Shown: positions 1-14,472, counted from the stretch's first letter. The stretch: 64,000 nucleotides of DNA from Thamnaconus septentrionalis (GCA_009823395.1 CM020511.1:18783001-18847000); one strand, 5' to 3'. Notes: generated from the letters alone by a model not told the origin. Numbers and translations: made by a program.

Positions 1-1792
1 AATTGTTTGCAAGGATGTCGACTTAATCTCTTCAGCCGGCTGCAAAACGATTACCAACGCCTTCTCTTTCTCTAGTCAAAGGCTTGTTTTAATTGTTTTA
101 ATTAGAGGAACTAAAGGCTGTTTTGATCTTTTTGTAAAGGGATTGTAGATCCAAGACTCGATTTTAGCGTGTTTGTCTTGTGGCTTAATGTGTGAAATTT
201 ATTTTTCTCTCCTTTTGATTTGTACACAGAGAGCTCCAGTGCTACTCTTGACCATCAATTTACCTTAAAGCTACTGAATCTGATGTTCTGTCCATCTTTG
301 CTACTTTGTTTCCCCCTTGACCTTTTTCCATTGAACATAAAGCTAGAATTCATTCTGAGTGCCTTTGTGTGTGTGCACGCGCACTTGTGTGCGTGCGTGT
401 TTTCGCATGTGTGTCTCCCTCGTAGTGGAAACTCTTTGGGACTCCGTGCCATGGAATTTCTGGGCAGGATTCCCTCGGTTCCCCTAGCAGAGCTGCCTGG
501 ACTATCAGTTGTGCGGCACCAAACACGTAGCACGGCGGAGCACGCACGCACACGCACATCCGCCCGCCCGCTCGCTTACTCGCTGGTGGGGGGGAGTAAC
601 ACCAGGATGTGTTGCAAAATCCTTTCCTCTCTGGCCACTTTCTCCTCCCTCTTCCTCTTCTCGCTGTCTTCCTCGGAATGCAGCAGCTCCACTCTGACCT
701 TGTGACTCATCTCTCCCACACTGACCACACCAGGGGTTGTCTACACTAGGTAGACGCACTGCTGACCCACTACGCACACACAACCACACACACAATGTTG
801 CGTCACTCTCCGGTGGTGTGGCCTGTAACTACTAGACAGCTGTTCTTGCTTAGTTGTCATATGAGCCGTGATGTCAGAGTTCTACTGTGTGTGTGTGTGT
901 GTGTCCTGTGTGAGTGAAAGGTACCATGTGGGTGTGTGCCGCTCCTTTGTGGCGGTTCGGATGGCCAGCCGAGGTGGAGACGACTAACTCCGGCTGCAGA
1001 CCGCGTCTTGTCATCACTGTGCCACCGAGGTCCGTTCCACACGTGTAGAATTCACCCTTTATGCCTCCAGAAGCCACAAAATGCCACAAAGTTTACTTTG
1101 TGGTTTTTGCCGCTGTTGGTCTGTTTGGATTTCTCTGACCTTTCAATTGACATTTCACTTTAAAACCATCTATTGAAATCTGTGCGCCGTTTCCTAAAGC
1201 GGGGTTCCACTTGCGTGGCACAAGAAGAAAAAACAAAAAGATAAAATAATTTTTTTTTCAAAGTAGATAAAACTGTCACATGGCTATTGCAAATCAGGTC
1301 AAAAAGCAAATGCGATGGTGAGTCACTCATTCCGCGATGCAAAACATTAACAGTGTTTATGATTAATTGAGCGCGTGATTGTGTGTCTTTACGACCTCAG
1401 TCGAGTATAGAAGGCGTCCCGTGTCAACAGTGGCTGCTAGTGTAAATTTGGCTTGCGCTCCAGTTCAGTCTCGAGCGCAAAGATGCTTGATGTGATCCCG
1501 CCATATGTATGTTCTGGCTTAACATACGTCCACACCTTTAAGCCCACTTCCGGCAATGCAAAGCTGGCACGTCTAAGGCGAGTGTTGCCTGGGCTTAGGA
1601 GCTCAGCCAGTTTCAGCCGACGCCACCAAAGAAGTGGGACATTGTTGTTTTTTTTGTCCCTTCCACTCAAATCCACCCATTGGTGTTGGTGTTTTGAATC
1701 TTGCTTGTATTGTAAAAAAAAAAATTAATAATTCACAATCAAAAGTAGCCTCATGGTAAACCCATTGAGCTTGCTAGACTTGGAATCATTTA
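1..1792. other. non-coding, no gene recognised
   Basis: Mixed unique sequence with short TG/CA runs (for example 884-904) and pyrimidine-rich stretches around 640-720. ORFs up to 161 codons exist but have no recognisable domain and are rich in repeat-derived Cys/Val/His runs. Confidence 0.7.
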
Positions 1793-2155
1793 GGCCCCGT
1801 TCTCTGAAACGCACAAATATTTATGCGGTTTGGCCTTGTGTTCACACGAATCTGGCGTTTTCACTGAAACCGCACTTTTTCGAAAGCGCTCCTCAGGGTG
1901 GACATGCTGAATGTTGTGAAAAACGCCACCCTGCCCGGATCCTTGTAAACGCCGAAACCGATCTTTAGGTCTTCTTCTTCTTCTCTCGCATTCAGGGAGT
2001 AAACTTGCAGCGCCACGCCAGGCCTGACATAGGTACTGCATTGTCTTCAGTCGTTTCCAGCGTATCCGCATTAACAGGATTTTTTTCAATACAGCTTTAC
2101 GTACGTTTCGAAAATGTGTGCTTTCAAAAAAATCTGTCTCCGTGTAAACGGCCCC
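1793..2155. mobile_element. short inverted-repeat DNA element
   Basis: Ends read GGCCCCGTTCTCTGAAACG and, inverted, GGGGCCGTTTACACGGAGAC. The inner sequence has the motifs GCGTTTTCACTGAAACCGC and TTGTAAACGCCGAAACCG seen in a common fish non-autonomous DNA element family. No ORF. Exact ends and target duplication are unclear. Confidence 0.5.
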
Positions 2156-5100
2156 TTATACCTGGCAGTCTTTGCACCCTTGTTATGTCACCGTCAATGG
2201 AAGTAGCACTTGAACACAACACAATCATAAAATTTGACCAGTGACTGACTTATTTTACTGGTCCTGTGTCAAAAATGTGCCTTGTTGAAAAGATAGAAAG
2301 GAAGAACAAGTGTCATTTACTCATTTAAATATTTAATTGCACAGGATTTAAACAGTGTGTTTCTTTGACTGGGTTGGTGTGTGTGTGTGTGTGTGTGTGT
2401 GTGCGTCTCTGTGAGTGTGTGAGTGTCCAGTCATGGTCACCATGGTGAAGTCCTACTAAAAATTGTCATGACAACTCAAGCCATCGACAGCCATGTTGTA
2501 AGCCAAAACACGTAACTGTCTCCTACGCATCAACACCATTCACACGCGCTCAGCGCACACACGCACACACACACACGCACAACAAAGACGCCCACACGAC
2601 GACGACGACGACGACGACGTATATGGGCCCATTTCTAATGAGTCAAAAGTAGGTATTTGTTCCTGGGATGAGAGTGAGCGTGATGTTTACTGCGCGCTGA
2701 GCGACGTAAGAAAAACAGACGACCCTGCAGGAGCTTCGACCCGGCCACAAACTTTGACTCACTTCATCTGTTTCACCAGGACCTTCGCAACCACCTTCAT
2801 GGAAACGTTCTTCATTTTTCCTCAACGCTCACACTCACTTTTAGAGATCACAATATTTATTATTTGCGAGTGGAAATGATGGACAGCGTTGAAATGTGTG
2901 TTAGTGAGATAGAGTGAGTGAGAGAGAGAGAGAGCAGCATGTGCCTGAAGGCGATGTGACCGTGGGGACTTTTTTTTTCTTCTTTTTTTACCACCAGCTC
3001 AGTGCTGTCACCTCTTACAACACACACACACACACGCACGCACACCCCGCCCCCCACCTTGTGTGCTGCTTGGTGGTCGAGCTAGAAGCCCCCCCCCCTC
3101 CCAACCCCTCCAACACACACACACACACACACACACGCGCACACACTCATCCATTCCTGTATCTGACCCATTTTCCCTGCGCACAGTGCCGGAGCCGCCT
3201 GCCTGGCCCTGCTCGCTGCCACTGGGGTGGAAAACACAAGGCGAGTGGGAGAAGGAGAAGTGAGGTGGGAGGCCGCTGGGGCGAGGAAACTATCAGGTGG
3301 AGCCAGTTTGTCCATTAACCCACCCCTCTAACCCCCCAACCCCCAACCCACCAGCAGCAGCAGCAGCAGCAGTGAGATGGGATTGCCGCCCGTGTTTCAC
3401 TGCCTTTGCAGTTTGCATGTGTAATAACATGTTTTTAATCACACACTGGGTGTGGGGAGAACATGTCTCAGACGCCGTCTCTCTCCCACCGCTCGCACTC
3501 CGTGTCGAGGCCGCTCACATTCCCCCCCCACACCTCTCCAGCACCTGCCTGTCGTTTAATGGAGCACTTCCGCCAGGAGTTCTAAGTTTCTCTGTTGCTT
3601 GGTTCCATTGGGTGACTTCCTGAAGGCGTTTTACACTGTAGCAGGTTTTTAAACATGATAAGTTCCTCGTGTCTGAATCTTTCAAAGGAAATGAATGTAA
3701 TATTATTTTATGCAAATTAGACAATCAGATAATGAACCCTCACACACCTCCCCTCTAGAACTGGTGAGTAAAACTGAGCTATTCTTAAAAGTCACTAGGG
3801 AAATATTCTTGTCTTATGTCCTCTATTTTCCTGGATTTACATTTTTTTTGCCAGTTAATTGTTGATCAAGGAATTAAAGCTTCCATGCTGTTCAACAGAA
3901 TTTAGAGGAAGGCATCCTTCAAGTCTAATAAATAAATATATAAGAAATAAAAACACACCAAACAAAGAACACCCCCATAATCAGGAAACACAAGACCGAG
4001 GCTGAATGTTTTTTTTTTCCTTAGGAGCGAGGGTCGAAACAGACCGCATGTGGCCACCTGACGTGCTTTTTTTTAGAGATATTTTGGCCAGACAGAAAGT
4101 CGAAATGTGGTCAAGTGATGTAGCGACTCCTGCCCACTCATGTCTCACTTGTAGGTTTCGTCTTGTCCCCATGTGATTTAAATGGAAGTCAGAACACGTA
4201 CCCATTTACAGTCGTGTGACACCGCTACAGAAATGACACAACTGCGTTGCAATTAGAAAGTCACCGATTGGTCGGTCTGGTTGGGAACAGAGAGTGTCTC
4301 TTTTCAGGCTATTACATCTTTAGAGCTGTCTTGTTTCACACCACTTCTATCTTTTTTTTTAACATTCATGTTTGACCGTGTTTTTTTTTTCTGGTACAAA
4401 GACCAACTAAACATTTTACTACCTACATTTTATTTAATAAAATGATGAAACTAAACATGGGACTGTGGTAGTTGCTATTATTTCAATCATAGACAACACT
4501 GTCAAAAGGAATGAGCTATTACTATTTTGGGTTCTCTCACCTGATCAAAATATGTTGTGTTCCGAGGTGCCAGGTACTTTTTTAGCAACTAGATCTACCA
4601 CAATGCACCACTGGAATAATGTGTTGGTGTTTTTGGCAAGGAAGTCTCGCTCTTTGCTCGTTTGTGTGCGTGCGTGCGCGCGTGCCACTGCTAGTGTGTG
4701 TGTGTGCGCGAGTGTGCTAAACCTGGAAAGAGAAGTGAGACGCTATTCTAAAAATACACCTTTCAACTTGCATCACTTCCACTTTCTGTAACAGATGCGC
4801 TCGTGCACATGCCGAGGTGAGCGTGGCTCCACTGCCACTTTTACAATTTCCTTATCTGCCATTGCGTGGTGACGGAGCGTGCGTGCTTGCGTGTGCACTC
4901 GCACCAGCGTCTGCCCTGCGTCTAAGTGGAAAGCGGTTTGGTGTCATGGCACAACCTGTGGGCGTGGAAACAGCTGTTGACTCCCGGCAGCGAGCGAATG
5001 CACACTTTTAAGTTGATAGGTTTTGGGTGGGAGAGGGGTTAATGTACACGCAAAGTAGGAAAGAAGAGACTGTATGCAAATCTTACAGTTATTTCCTTAT

Positions 5101-7104
5101 TTGTCTGTGTGTGAGTGTCTTGTGTGACTTACTGAGGAACAGAGACACTTGGAAAGTGGTGTCTCACAACGTGACGTAGGTCTCTGGTGTTTTCCGACTC
5201 AAAGAAGTGGAACCGTCGCTGACGGGGATGTGATGTCATCATCGAGCGCTCTCCTTCGCTGCAGTCACACGTCCGCAGCCACTTTTTTTTGTGGCCGCTT
5301 TATTTTTTGCCAGCCCCTTCGTGTCTTGTGTATTTCTTCAGCGTTTCCATGTGCATATTTCCCTCCATCTTTATCTCCTTTGTTGCTCGGCAGGGGAGTA
5401 GGCGTTCGCTGGCTGTTGTGCGTTTGTCGTTTTCTTTTTTTTTTTATGAATGAGATGTGTTGTTTACTCCCTGTGCTATTTCTGTACCGTGCGCTGATGA
5501 TGAACACAAAAAGTGTGACCACACCACTTCCTCCTCTGTCATCTCGCTTCCTCTTATTGGCTGAGGCTCTCCTCTCAGTGGTAAAGTCTTTACATCTTCA
5601 AGGTGGATGCAAGTGTGTGTGTCTTGTGGGCGGACTTCTTGAAGATACGCAATCTTCCTGCGTGTCTGCATATGCATGCGGCTCTGACTGTAGGGGGCCT
5701 TTTTTGAGAAAACTGATCAAACATCCTGTTACCTTGTGAGAGAGGGAAAAAAAACGTTACGTTTTCTTCCTCAAAAGATTGCCACAGAGCCACGAGTGCA
5801 GAAAGCAACTGCTGTGAGTCGAGCAGCAGCTCACAGCGCCACAGCGGCCGTCATCTCATTCACAGCTTTCAACTGAGTTTGGAACAGGTGGAATCACACG
5901 AAACATCAAGCCGTTGAGGACAAACTGTTCTTCTGTCCAAGACTTTCTTAAAAGACCCACTCACAGGAAAGGAAGGAATAAACTCCAATACATAGAGACA
6001 TTAAAAGTATATAGAAGTTAAAGGCTCAGTGTGAAACATCGATTCTGTTCTGGAAAATAGAAAATGCATGTTGTTATATGAAGAAGTTACTTTTCGATAA
6101 CTTGTGTGCTTTAAGTGGTTGTTTGTCTCTACATAAAGAACTCGTGAGCAGCGACATTAGACTTGCGGACTGAAGCTGAAGCTGATGTGAAACCCAGCAG
6201 TGGGCAGTGAGTGTTCAGTGTTCTTTTACCACAATAGGCAACAAAATCTTTCAGATTTTAAAGCAATATATAATACAGATATGATACATTATTTTCAAAG
6301 ATTCCCCGCCCCCTTTTTTCTGTGTTTTGTGCAGTTCATCGTGATTTTGCGGTTTCATTCCTATGATACAAAAACACACCAGACGTGTCTTCCTATTTTG
6401 GATGCGCCTCCATTTTTTCATTACAGCTCAGCCTGCTGCTACTGCTGCTGATGAATGAATGAAAAAAAAAAAATCCGTAATTAGTGCTGTCTGTTGGCGC
6501 GTCGTACTGCTGATGTGAAGTGGTTTTGTACATGTTGTCCCGACCACTTGGCAAACCATTGTGCAACCTCTCAAACCGCCAAACAAATAAACTATGCAAA
6601 CTGTGCAATGTAAATGCTCATACAGTGTAATACATACAACACCGGCACACACATACAGTGGCTGCCAGGCTTTAAACTCGCAGACTGTAATCCAAGGTCT
6701 TCGTGAAGCAGTCGTGCAAATCCCCAGGTGGCATTATTTTGGGTGAACAGCACAGGGCATGTACAATCCTGCTGCGCATATTATTTGTCTGTTTGTGCAC
6801 TTGTGGATGGGTGTGGGCAGAGGTGTGTGTGTGGGAGGTGGTGTTTGATTGATTGTAAAATGAATGAAGCGTCGGGTTGGAGGCCTGGGATTTGATATAA
6901 TACAATGTAAATCTCAGGGCATGGAGTGTTGTAATGTGACACTTTGAAGTTTCCACATTGTGTCTCACTTGACAGAGAAGGTGAGACGCGACGTTTCAAT
7001 TGCCAGTAGTGTTTCGCATCGCTTCTCGGACAGTCAGTTGGTAAATGGAATGCTTGGATTATGACCGTGAAAGATCTGCGGTAGCAAGCCATCATCACTA
7101 TGTA

Positions 7105-7137
<33 letters not shown>

Positions 7138-7235
7138 TGCGTCTGTTTGGATTATCTCCATCATTAATCAAATCAAAACTGTTGTTTTAATTTCAATGTG
7201 TCTTCTAACCCCCCCCGGAAAACTTTTTTTTTATG

Positions 7236-7266
<31 letters not shown>

Positions 7267-10200
7267 CACAAGAATTTTTGAAAACGTGTCGGCCTGTCAC
7301 AAGTTTTAAAAAAAGGCGGGAAAAAAAAAAACAAGGTAAAAAAAAACTTTTGAACGTATTTATTAGTTCTCTGTTTGTACCATTACTTTTTAAATTGCTG
7401 GTTGAGAAACTCTTTAAACTTCATTTATTTAATTTCTTTGCATAAAACAATAGTTGGCAACAAACTGCTACAATGAGAATCAAAATCCTTTTAAAGTCGC
7501 ATTGATTGTCCAGACTTGCATTGAGAGCAAGTAAGGACAATCAACACATAAGGCTAGGAAAGTTGCCAAATGTGTATTAACACATTGCGTCATTGTTTAA
7601 AGGCCTATCTGGAAAAATACAAAAAGTTATTATGTTTAAGTCTGTGTCTTTGTCCTCTAACAGATTAGAGGTGTGATTAAGAGATAAATGATATTCCAAA
7701 AAAATTCTGCATGGGCGAAAAGAAAAACGTCAGGATGACTGTTCACTGGCAGCAGTTTAAAAAAAAAAAAAAAGCTTTAGGTACATGAGACCATTAATTT
7801 CTTGGGGCACAGCTGTATCGTGGAAAAAAAAGTCCCTTGACAGCTCAATCTGTAATTTAATTTCAATTAAGTTTCCATCGCACAGGACCAACAGTGTTTG
7901 TACCAAATGGCATGAGAACACTGATAACAGCAACAGGTACTAACAGGTTGCAGAATAATCCCAGCAAGCCTGCAAGCAAGCAACTGACTTGGCATTCCTG
8001 ATCACTGACAGTAATGAGCTTCACTGTAGACATTTTACTTGAGTGCGGACTGGTTCTCCTCTGTGCAGACCGCCACGTCAAATCTTTAAAATATTACAAA
8101 ATGCTACATATAACAAGCGATAGCATAATTGAAGGCAAATAACAAAAAATGTCTTTTTGTATTTCAGTATCATCATCATATGTATACTGTATATGTGAAA
8201 ACAGGTTTAACACTAATTAGCTTGTCTTTGTTCTTTGGTTTTTTTTATTTTATTATTATTATATTAAGGTTAAAAGTGTGTAAAAGTGTGTTTTCTGAAT
8301 TCAAGGTTGTGCTGTATTTGCCCTCTGAGAATCTTGGCCTTTTCCCAAAACAACTGGGGGACGCTGGAATTTATTTCTGGAAGCCACTTCCTGCTGAAAA
8401 AACACAACCATTCAAAGCTTTTTCAGTTTTTACTTGTGGATTATCCAGTGACAGGATCACAGTTTCCCAGAAAAAATACACTGACTTGTTTTTCTTAGCC
8501 TCAATTATTACCATCAATTCTTCAACATAGGCAAAAGTTCATTCACCTCCCCTGAACTTAGGCAGAAAATTCCGACATGGAAATTGAATGGATTTCGTCT
8601 ATGTCCAAACCCATTTCTCATTTTTAACCACACCCTCTCCCTTGTCCTGAGTTACAGGCACTAGTGATTGTAACTGACTTCAGCAAACTAGGACGTCCCT
8701 GGAGGAAATAGATTCTGTGCATTACGTTCTCTGCCATCGCTCCCCGAAGGCTGTCGTATTCCATCGAAACTTGGTCCCATATATGAATGTCTTGTTTTTA
8801 TAATTGCGCTCTGGTGTTAATTTTCTTTTGTTCATTTTTTATTTATTTGTTTTTGTAAATATGTACTGCAGTCTTTGACATGGACCCATGGAAGAACAGC
8901 TACAGCACCAGCCAGAGCTAATGAAGATCCAAATAAGTCAGAAAGGAGGCAAAAACATGGAGCCATAAGTTTTTAGTTCTCCGGTGGTTATTAAGTACTT
9001 GGCTGCTGTGTCGCCAGCTGAGGGAACATAATAGAAAAGTGACGCTATGCAATTACGACTATGTGTCATGTTATCGTTCATGTTCATGTCAGACTTTGAC
9101 AATGAAGGGTAATTTGCATGCCTAAACATTTTAATTGGAGTGCTGTCTGTGCGTCTTTATGACTGGAGCAACAGTCTTGTTGTTCAAACTCGAATATACA
9201 AATTGTTTGATTGTTGCAAACGTGTCTTGGCATTGTGTTGCGTAACACGGCAAAGCACCTGACACAGTGTGACACAGTGGATCCACTGGCTTTTTCAGTG
9301 GTTTCTGGTATGGTGTGAATGCAACCTTGAACCCAACAATGTGGGAATTCACCTGGCTGACTTGTTGCTGATATACAGAGAGGCCGTATGGGGTTGCGAA
9401 CTCTGAGTTGTTGTGATTCCTTCAAATTTCTCACCTGTATTTTAAACCTTAAATGGTATTTCTGACATCATGGTCACCTGGGAACTGAGGAAATCTGACT
9501 TTTGAGTTATAATGGGATGCAACATTAGTGGCTAAGAGCAGGGTGGGGAAATATGACTGAACTCCGGCTTTACTATTTTGTGTTTTGAAGCGTGTGTGTT
9601 TTGCAATACTATGTTATTGTTTTCACCCAAAAAGTTTGCTGTTTTTCCTGTGGAGGAAGCGTTTTTGCGCTGTCACACTGTCCAGGAGTTTTTCTTTCCA
9701 CCTCCAAAAAAACAGTATTGACATCTTCTCTGCCCCCTGTGTACGCCAGTGTGTGTTTGTGTGTTTGCTCTCAGGACATCCAAGTTGAGTGTTTCTCCTC
9801 CAATGCTTTTTCCAGTTGACGAACAGTAGATTTCCGTCGATGGGGCTTATGGATTGGCATATTCAGGCTCCCTGCCCCCACTCGCTCGCCCACACACGTA
9901 AACACAGAAAGAAACAACAATCTGCATTCCAACTTTGTCGCAGTGGACAGCCAACAGACGGCACACTTTTCTGATGGAGCACTGCCGTATACAGAAATAA
10001 CCTTTAAAAGTGGACAACAGTTGTGTTTTGGGGACCACATAATTACCTTGTTGTTGCTACTGTTGTGGAGAGGTTAAGACCCAAACACGCACAATGCTTA
10101 CCTGGCACACCAGGTGGGATGTTTCTCTGAATCCAGTTTTCTAACGTATCCACCTGGTAAAAAAAAAAAAAAAAAAGATGCCAAACTGTGATACTGCATC

Positions 10201-10281
10201 CAAGTGGATGTGTTACTTTTTTTTGTCTGAAGACTTCCTATATCGGTGTTGGTATATAGGGTGATATTTTTTGTATATCAA
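2156..10281. other. non-coding, no gene recognised
   Basis: Contains (TG)n at 2,377-2,403, (GAC)n near 2,598-2,619, (CA)n near 3,113-3,136, (CAG)n near 3,353-3,372 and the 7.1-7.3 kb microsatellites. The rest is AT-rich unique sequence. I see no exon with conserved protein sequence. Confidence 0.65.
7108..7266 (+). repeat. (TG)n and (TA)n microsatellites
   Basis: TG units at 7,108-7,137 and an alternating TA tract at 7,233-7,266 interrupted by TG. The 90 bp between are unique. Confidence 0.9.
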
Positions 10282-10354
10282 TAGCTGCGTTTCCATTACC
10301 CCTAGAATTGCGTACAACCTAAATATTGCAATAAAAAACTGGTCATGGAAACAC
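10282..10354. mobile_element. short element related to the 27.0 kb palindrome
   Basis: AGCTGCGTTTCCATTACCCC at the left and GGTCATGGAAACAC at the right form imperfect inverted arms about 70 bp apart. The arm sequence is close to that of 26,983-27,068. Confidence 0.45.
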
Positions 10355-12772
10355 CTAAACTTGGAAAAATCTCTCAAATATGGCTCAAAGGTTTTGACAA
10401 TTCAGCACTGATAAAACAACTCTCAGTCTGTTTCAAATATCTGCTGGACCTGCGCTGCTCCCTGTTTTCCCTCTTCTGGAGCTCTTCAAGACAGCAGTTT
10501 CTTCCCGTTTTTGGTCACGATTAAAAGGAAACTGATTGGTGGTGAAGGAATCTATTGCACTTATAAGGCTGACAAACGCTTTCTTTGAGGGGTTGGAAAG
10601 ATGGATGAGCAGATCTTCCGTGCCGAAATCTTGGTGATCTAGCTGCCAGGCAGGCCTAACAGAAAGCTCTTTCAAGTCGGGTTTTGCACGTGGTATCTGC
10701 GCTTCTCCACTGTACTGTGTGGATGCTGAGTCCTTGCTTATTTGAGGAATAACCTTGAGGTCATAAGTTACAATTCCTCCATTTTCTGACAAGAAGAACA
10801 TGGTGTCCCCACGAGAACATTGTTCACAGAGAAATGACACCGTCAGTGATCACATAAGACTCTTTGTCGCTTAGATCTTAAAGATGCATTTTTTTCCTCC
10901 CTGCGGTTAATAAATGAACTTGCACAAAGTGTGTTGTTGCCTGTGTCCTGACTAAAACACCGTTTCCCCAATTCTACACAGTAGAACAGTACAGATTTAA
11001 AATTGTCATGTTGTTGAAAGCATTTCCTTTGCATTTGATCGCCTTGGAAACAATAGCAAAGCATCAGGCACAGAACTTCTAATCTGGACTGAATTGTTCC
11101 TTGTGATAACAGGAGAATCTAAACTGCCAGAGTTATGTAATCACAGTTTTGGGGATTCTCGCGGTCGTCCCCGTGTCCTTTCAAATCGTGGAGTGGGTAG
11201 CATACCGACAGCGTGATTTGCCGTCATGTAAAATGAGTCTTTTCCTCCGGGTGTCGTTCCCGCTGACGTTGAGCCTCCGATGGAATCTCCTGGTTGGAGT
11301 CGCTGTCGCAACAGGAAACGTGGTCATGGGGTCACCGCGGTCAGCGGGCCGCTGCCTTAGAGAGTGACGTCACGTGCACGTCCTGCCTCAGCAGCTTTCC
11401 TTGCACACACACTGGGGACACGGTTAGCATGGGAAAACCCCTTTGCACACACACACAGCTGCGCTCGCTAATCCAATTAGGACATTAGTTAGTCTGGCCT
11501 AGGTCTACACACACTGATCCACTTATGGCTGGATGGATGGGCCGGGCAATCCCAGTGTTTCCCTGCGCTAAGGTGCTTAAGTGGCAGCGTGCCAGTGCAT
11601 CAGAGGACACCTCGTACGCACGAGGGTTCCCCCTTTCTATTTCGGTGGTTGCTCAACTCGCTGCCTGCACAGTGAGTCAACCAAGATTGAAGGAGAAGGA
11701 GAAGCGGAAGCCGAGCAGTGACTTCCTTCGTCGTTCTGGAGCAAACTCGCGCAGAGGAAGCGAAGCGGGAAAACCCGGAGCTCGCCCCAAGTCGAAGGAC
11801 TTTTCCGCGACACACTCGCGCTCTGGCGGCGCTGAAATGGCGCTGCACGCCAATTGTGCGCTCGCTTTTCCGACGCGGTGGTGCCGTTTTCTTTTATTCC
11901 TTTTTTTTGCAAGTGGCCATGCGTGCGATTTGGAGGGGCCCCTTCATTAAACAACACAACAGGCTGCTGCTGTGCACTCCAATCAAGGCCAGGAGGCCGC
12001 TCAGCGGCTCTTAACACGCATTGTGTCGAGACGCTCCGCAAGGCTGTTATACCCTCTTTTATTCTCTTGTGCACACACAATAACACAATAAACACACCCT
12101 GAATACCGGCAGGGTGGCCGAGTGTGGCGGCCTAGCCTCTTTCTGTTTTTTGTTTTTTTTTAAAGTCACATGTTCACATGTGGCGCGGGGGTGTGGGGGT
12201 GGGGGGGTTCACACGAAGTGACCACACGCTGCAGGCGGGAACGTCACGCAACAGCTGGACGGAGTGAGAGCCTCCAGAGAGGTGACAGGAGCCGCAGTGA
12301 GTCGGTGCTGTGTGGCGTGTGTCCGTTTTCGGGCCCGTCACTCACACAGCAGCCACTCAGCATGCTCGCCGATGATTCTGGCCACAAAAGGCGGACGTGA
12401 CGCTCTCGGCGAGCGAAAGCTGTCCACTCACACTCGGCTTTGTTCTGCTCTGCTCTGGTCTCCCAGCGGCTCTCAACGCTTTTCCACCTGCCTGCTGCTG
12501 TGATGTTTCTCTCAGTGTGTTTGTCTCCGGTCCTGCAGCTCCCCGTCCCCTCGTCTGTTTTGTCTTCAGTTTTAATGCCTCTTCAGTGTCTGCAGTTGCT
12601 TAGTTTCATGGTTTGCGCGTCGCAGCCGGGGAAGTCATGCTTTCTAATCCACATTTGCACGTGGTTGTGTCACAAATGCTTGTTGGAGTGGGCATCCTGT
12701 CTCCGGCTCGGCTCCTCTGCTTCACGGGAAGTTTCCCAGACCAATGTGCATGTGAACCTATGAGAAAATTAA
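10355..12772. other. non-coding, no gene recognised
   Basis: Unique sequence of mixed composition. 11,500-12,500 is more GC-rich and has several overlapping ORFs on both strands (up to 152 codons), none with a domain I recognise. Confidence 0.6.
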
Positions 12773-13156
12773 GGGTATATTCACACCAGGAAAGTCCTTT
12801 AGTTCGCTTTCTTTGGTCCGGACCAAAATACAATGTATCTTTTTTGGTTTGGTGCGGTTCCTTTTCACATTGCAATTTTTGCAAGAGTCCCAGGATTTGA
12901 CAACAAACCTACACGTGTGCAAAGATCGTTCAATCATTGGAGGCTTTTGATGCAACGTCGAGTTTATGAGGAGATGTTTACCATTTTGCGACAACGAAGA
13001 CGTTGTGGTCGCTTTCACACATCAACCGAACCGCACCATGGTTCGTTTGGAAGCGAATCGAGACCACCTCTGAGTTCGCTGGTTTGTATTCATACCAGCC
13101 CAAAAGGGATTTTTTTGGTTTAGTCCGAACCAAACAGGGCAGATGTGAATACGTCC
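12773..13156. mobile_element. piggyBac-like short element (MITE)
   Basis: 384 bp preceded by TTAA and followed by TAAA, with imperfect inverted ends: GGGTATATTCACACC at the left and, inverted, GGACGTATTCACATC at the right. Internal sub-terminal repeats CGGACCAAA / TTTGGTTTAGTCCG repeat the theme. There is no transposase ORF. The class is inferred from the TTAA-like flank. Confidence 0.6.
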
Positions 13157-14470
13157 TAAAGATCAGATTTTATTCATCTCAAATAATTTTTTGTGCCAAG
13201 TGCATGGCAAACACAGTAAGGACATCAAGTAAAAAAAAAAAAAAAAAGTACAAAATGCACAAGAAGCTGCGGTATTATTAAAAAAAAAAGAAAAGAAAAA
13301 GAAGTGACATGATCAAAACAACCAATCTAACAAATTACAACATTGTACAGCAGTTACAAAGTAATTAAAGTGATCGTGTTTGCACAGTGAAATGACGCAC
13401 TTGCAGTGCAAGCAAAGCAACAGTTTACTTACACTACCCAACACAACCAGTTAAACCACTGTTAATGATACACTCAGTATAAAGTTTCACAGACATATTG
13501 TTGTTCTTTTTGTTAGAAATCCCTTGGGGTCAGGGGGGGGGCAGCCAGTACTTGTTATTTATAGTTTGTTTATCCTGTTGGAAGTGCAGTATTGTTGTTT
13601 GCTCTCTTGCTTGTGAATGTGTAGTTGTATTTTTAATAACATGATTTGTGAAATTTGTGTGGTTAATGTAGAAAAAGATGGTACACCACACATTGATTGT
13701 ACTTCTTGGGCAATTTGTGTGCAATTGTTGTGCAATTGTACATGTAAATGTGTTCTCTTCAGCAAGTAAAAAAAAACTTTTGCTGCCAAATTGTTCTGGA
13801 TGTCTGAATTCTTTTTTGCTGCAAACTGCTGTTGCTTGCCGTGATAAAAATTAGAGGAAAAAAACTAGTGCATGCAGCAAACACTGCTTTCCTTTATCAG
13901 ACAGTCTTTACAGAGTCTTTAACTTTATTTAATAAAAATTTTGGAAGAACCCCATCATCAGTCAATCAAGTCTGGATGATATAATCTCTGAACAGACATT
14001 AAACATTTCATGACTTTTTTTTTTTGCAACAAATGCACAATCATCCTTTTATTGATGGTTGTGAGAACTTCTTACCCCTCCCCCCACCCCCCGCCACTCA
14101 ACAAAGAGACAGAAGAAGTGAGTGTGAAGCAAATTCCTGGTGTGAAATTGCATTTTCTCTTTCCCAGAAATCTTTAGATCATCTCTGGTGAAGTTTGTGC
14201 AGCATGCATGTGTGCGCGTTATGAAGTGTCCCATTTAGTCGCCGACCACGCGCTTTCCGAGGCGAGTGGCATATGCTCGCAGTCGTCCGGTGTAAGTGGA
14301 CCGTCGGTTTGACGCGGAGGGAGGAGGAGGAGGGGGAGGAGGAAGAGGAGGAGGAGGAGAGAAGGCGGGGAAGGAACTGAGGTTTCAGCTTGAGGGCACA
14401 TGAGGAGGAAGGAGGAGGGGTGTGTGGGGGATGCACGTAGCCCTGGGGAGGTTTGACGATGTACAATGCA

Positions 14471-14472
<2 letters not shown>

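Noticed and set aside
220..705. 161-codon plus ORF at the left edge
   Set aside because: No recognisable domain; Cys/Val/His runs come from TG repeats.
8129..8530. 133-codon plus ORF rich in Phe and Ile
   Set aside because: An AT-rich stretch by chance; no domain recognised.
11525..12095. Overlapping ORFs of 141 and 152 codons on both strands
   Set aside because: Both strands are open because of GC content, and neither shows a family signature.
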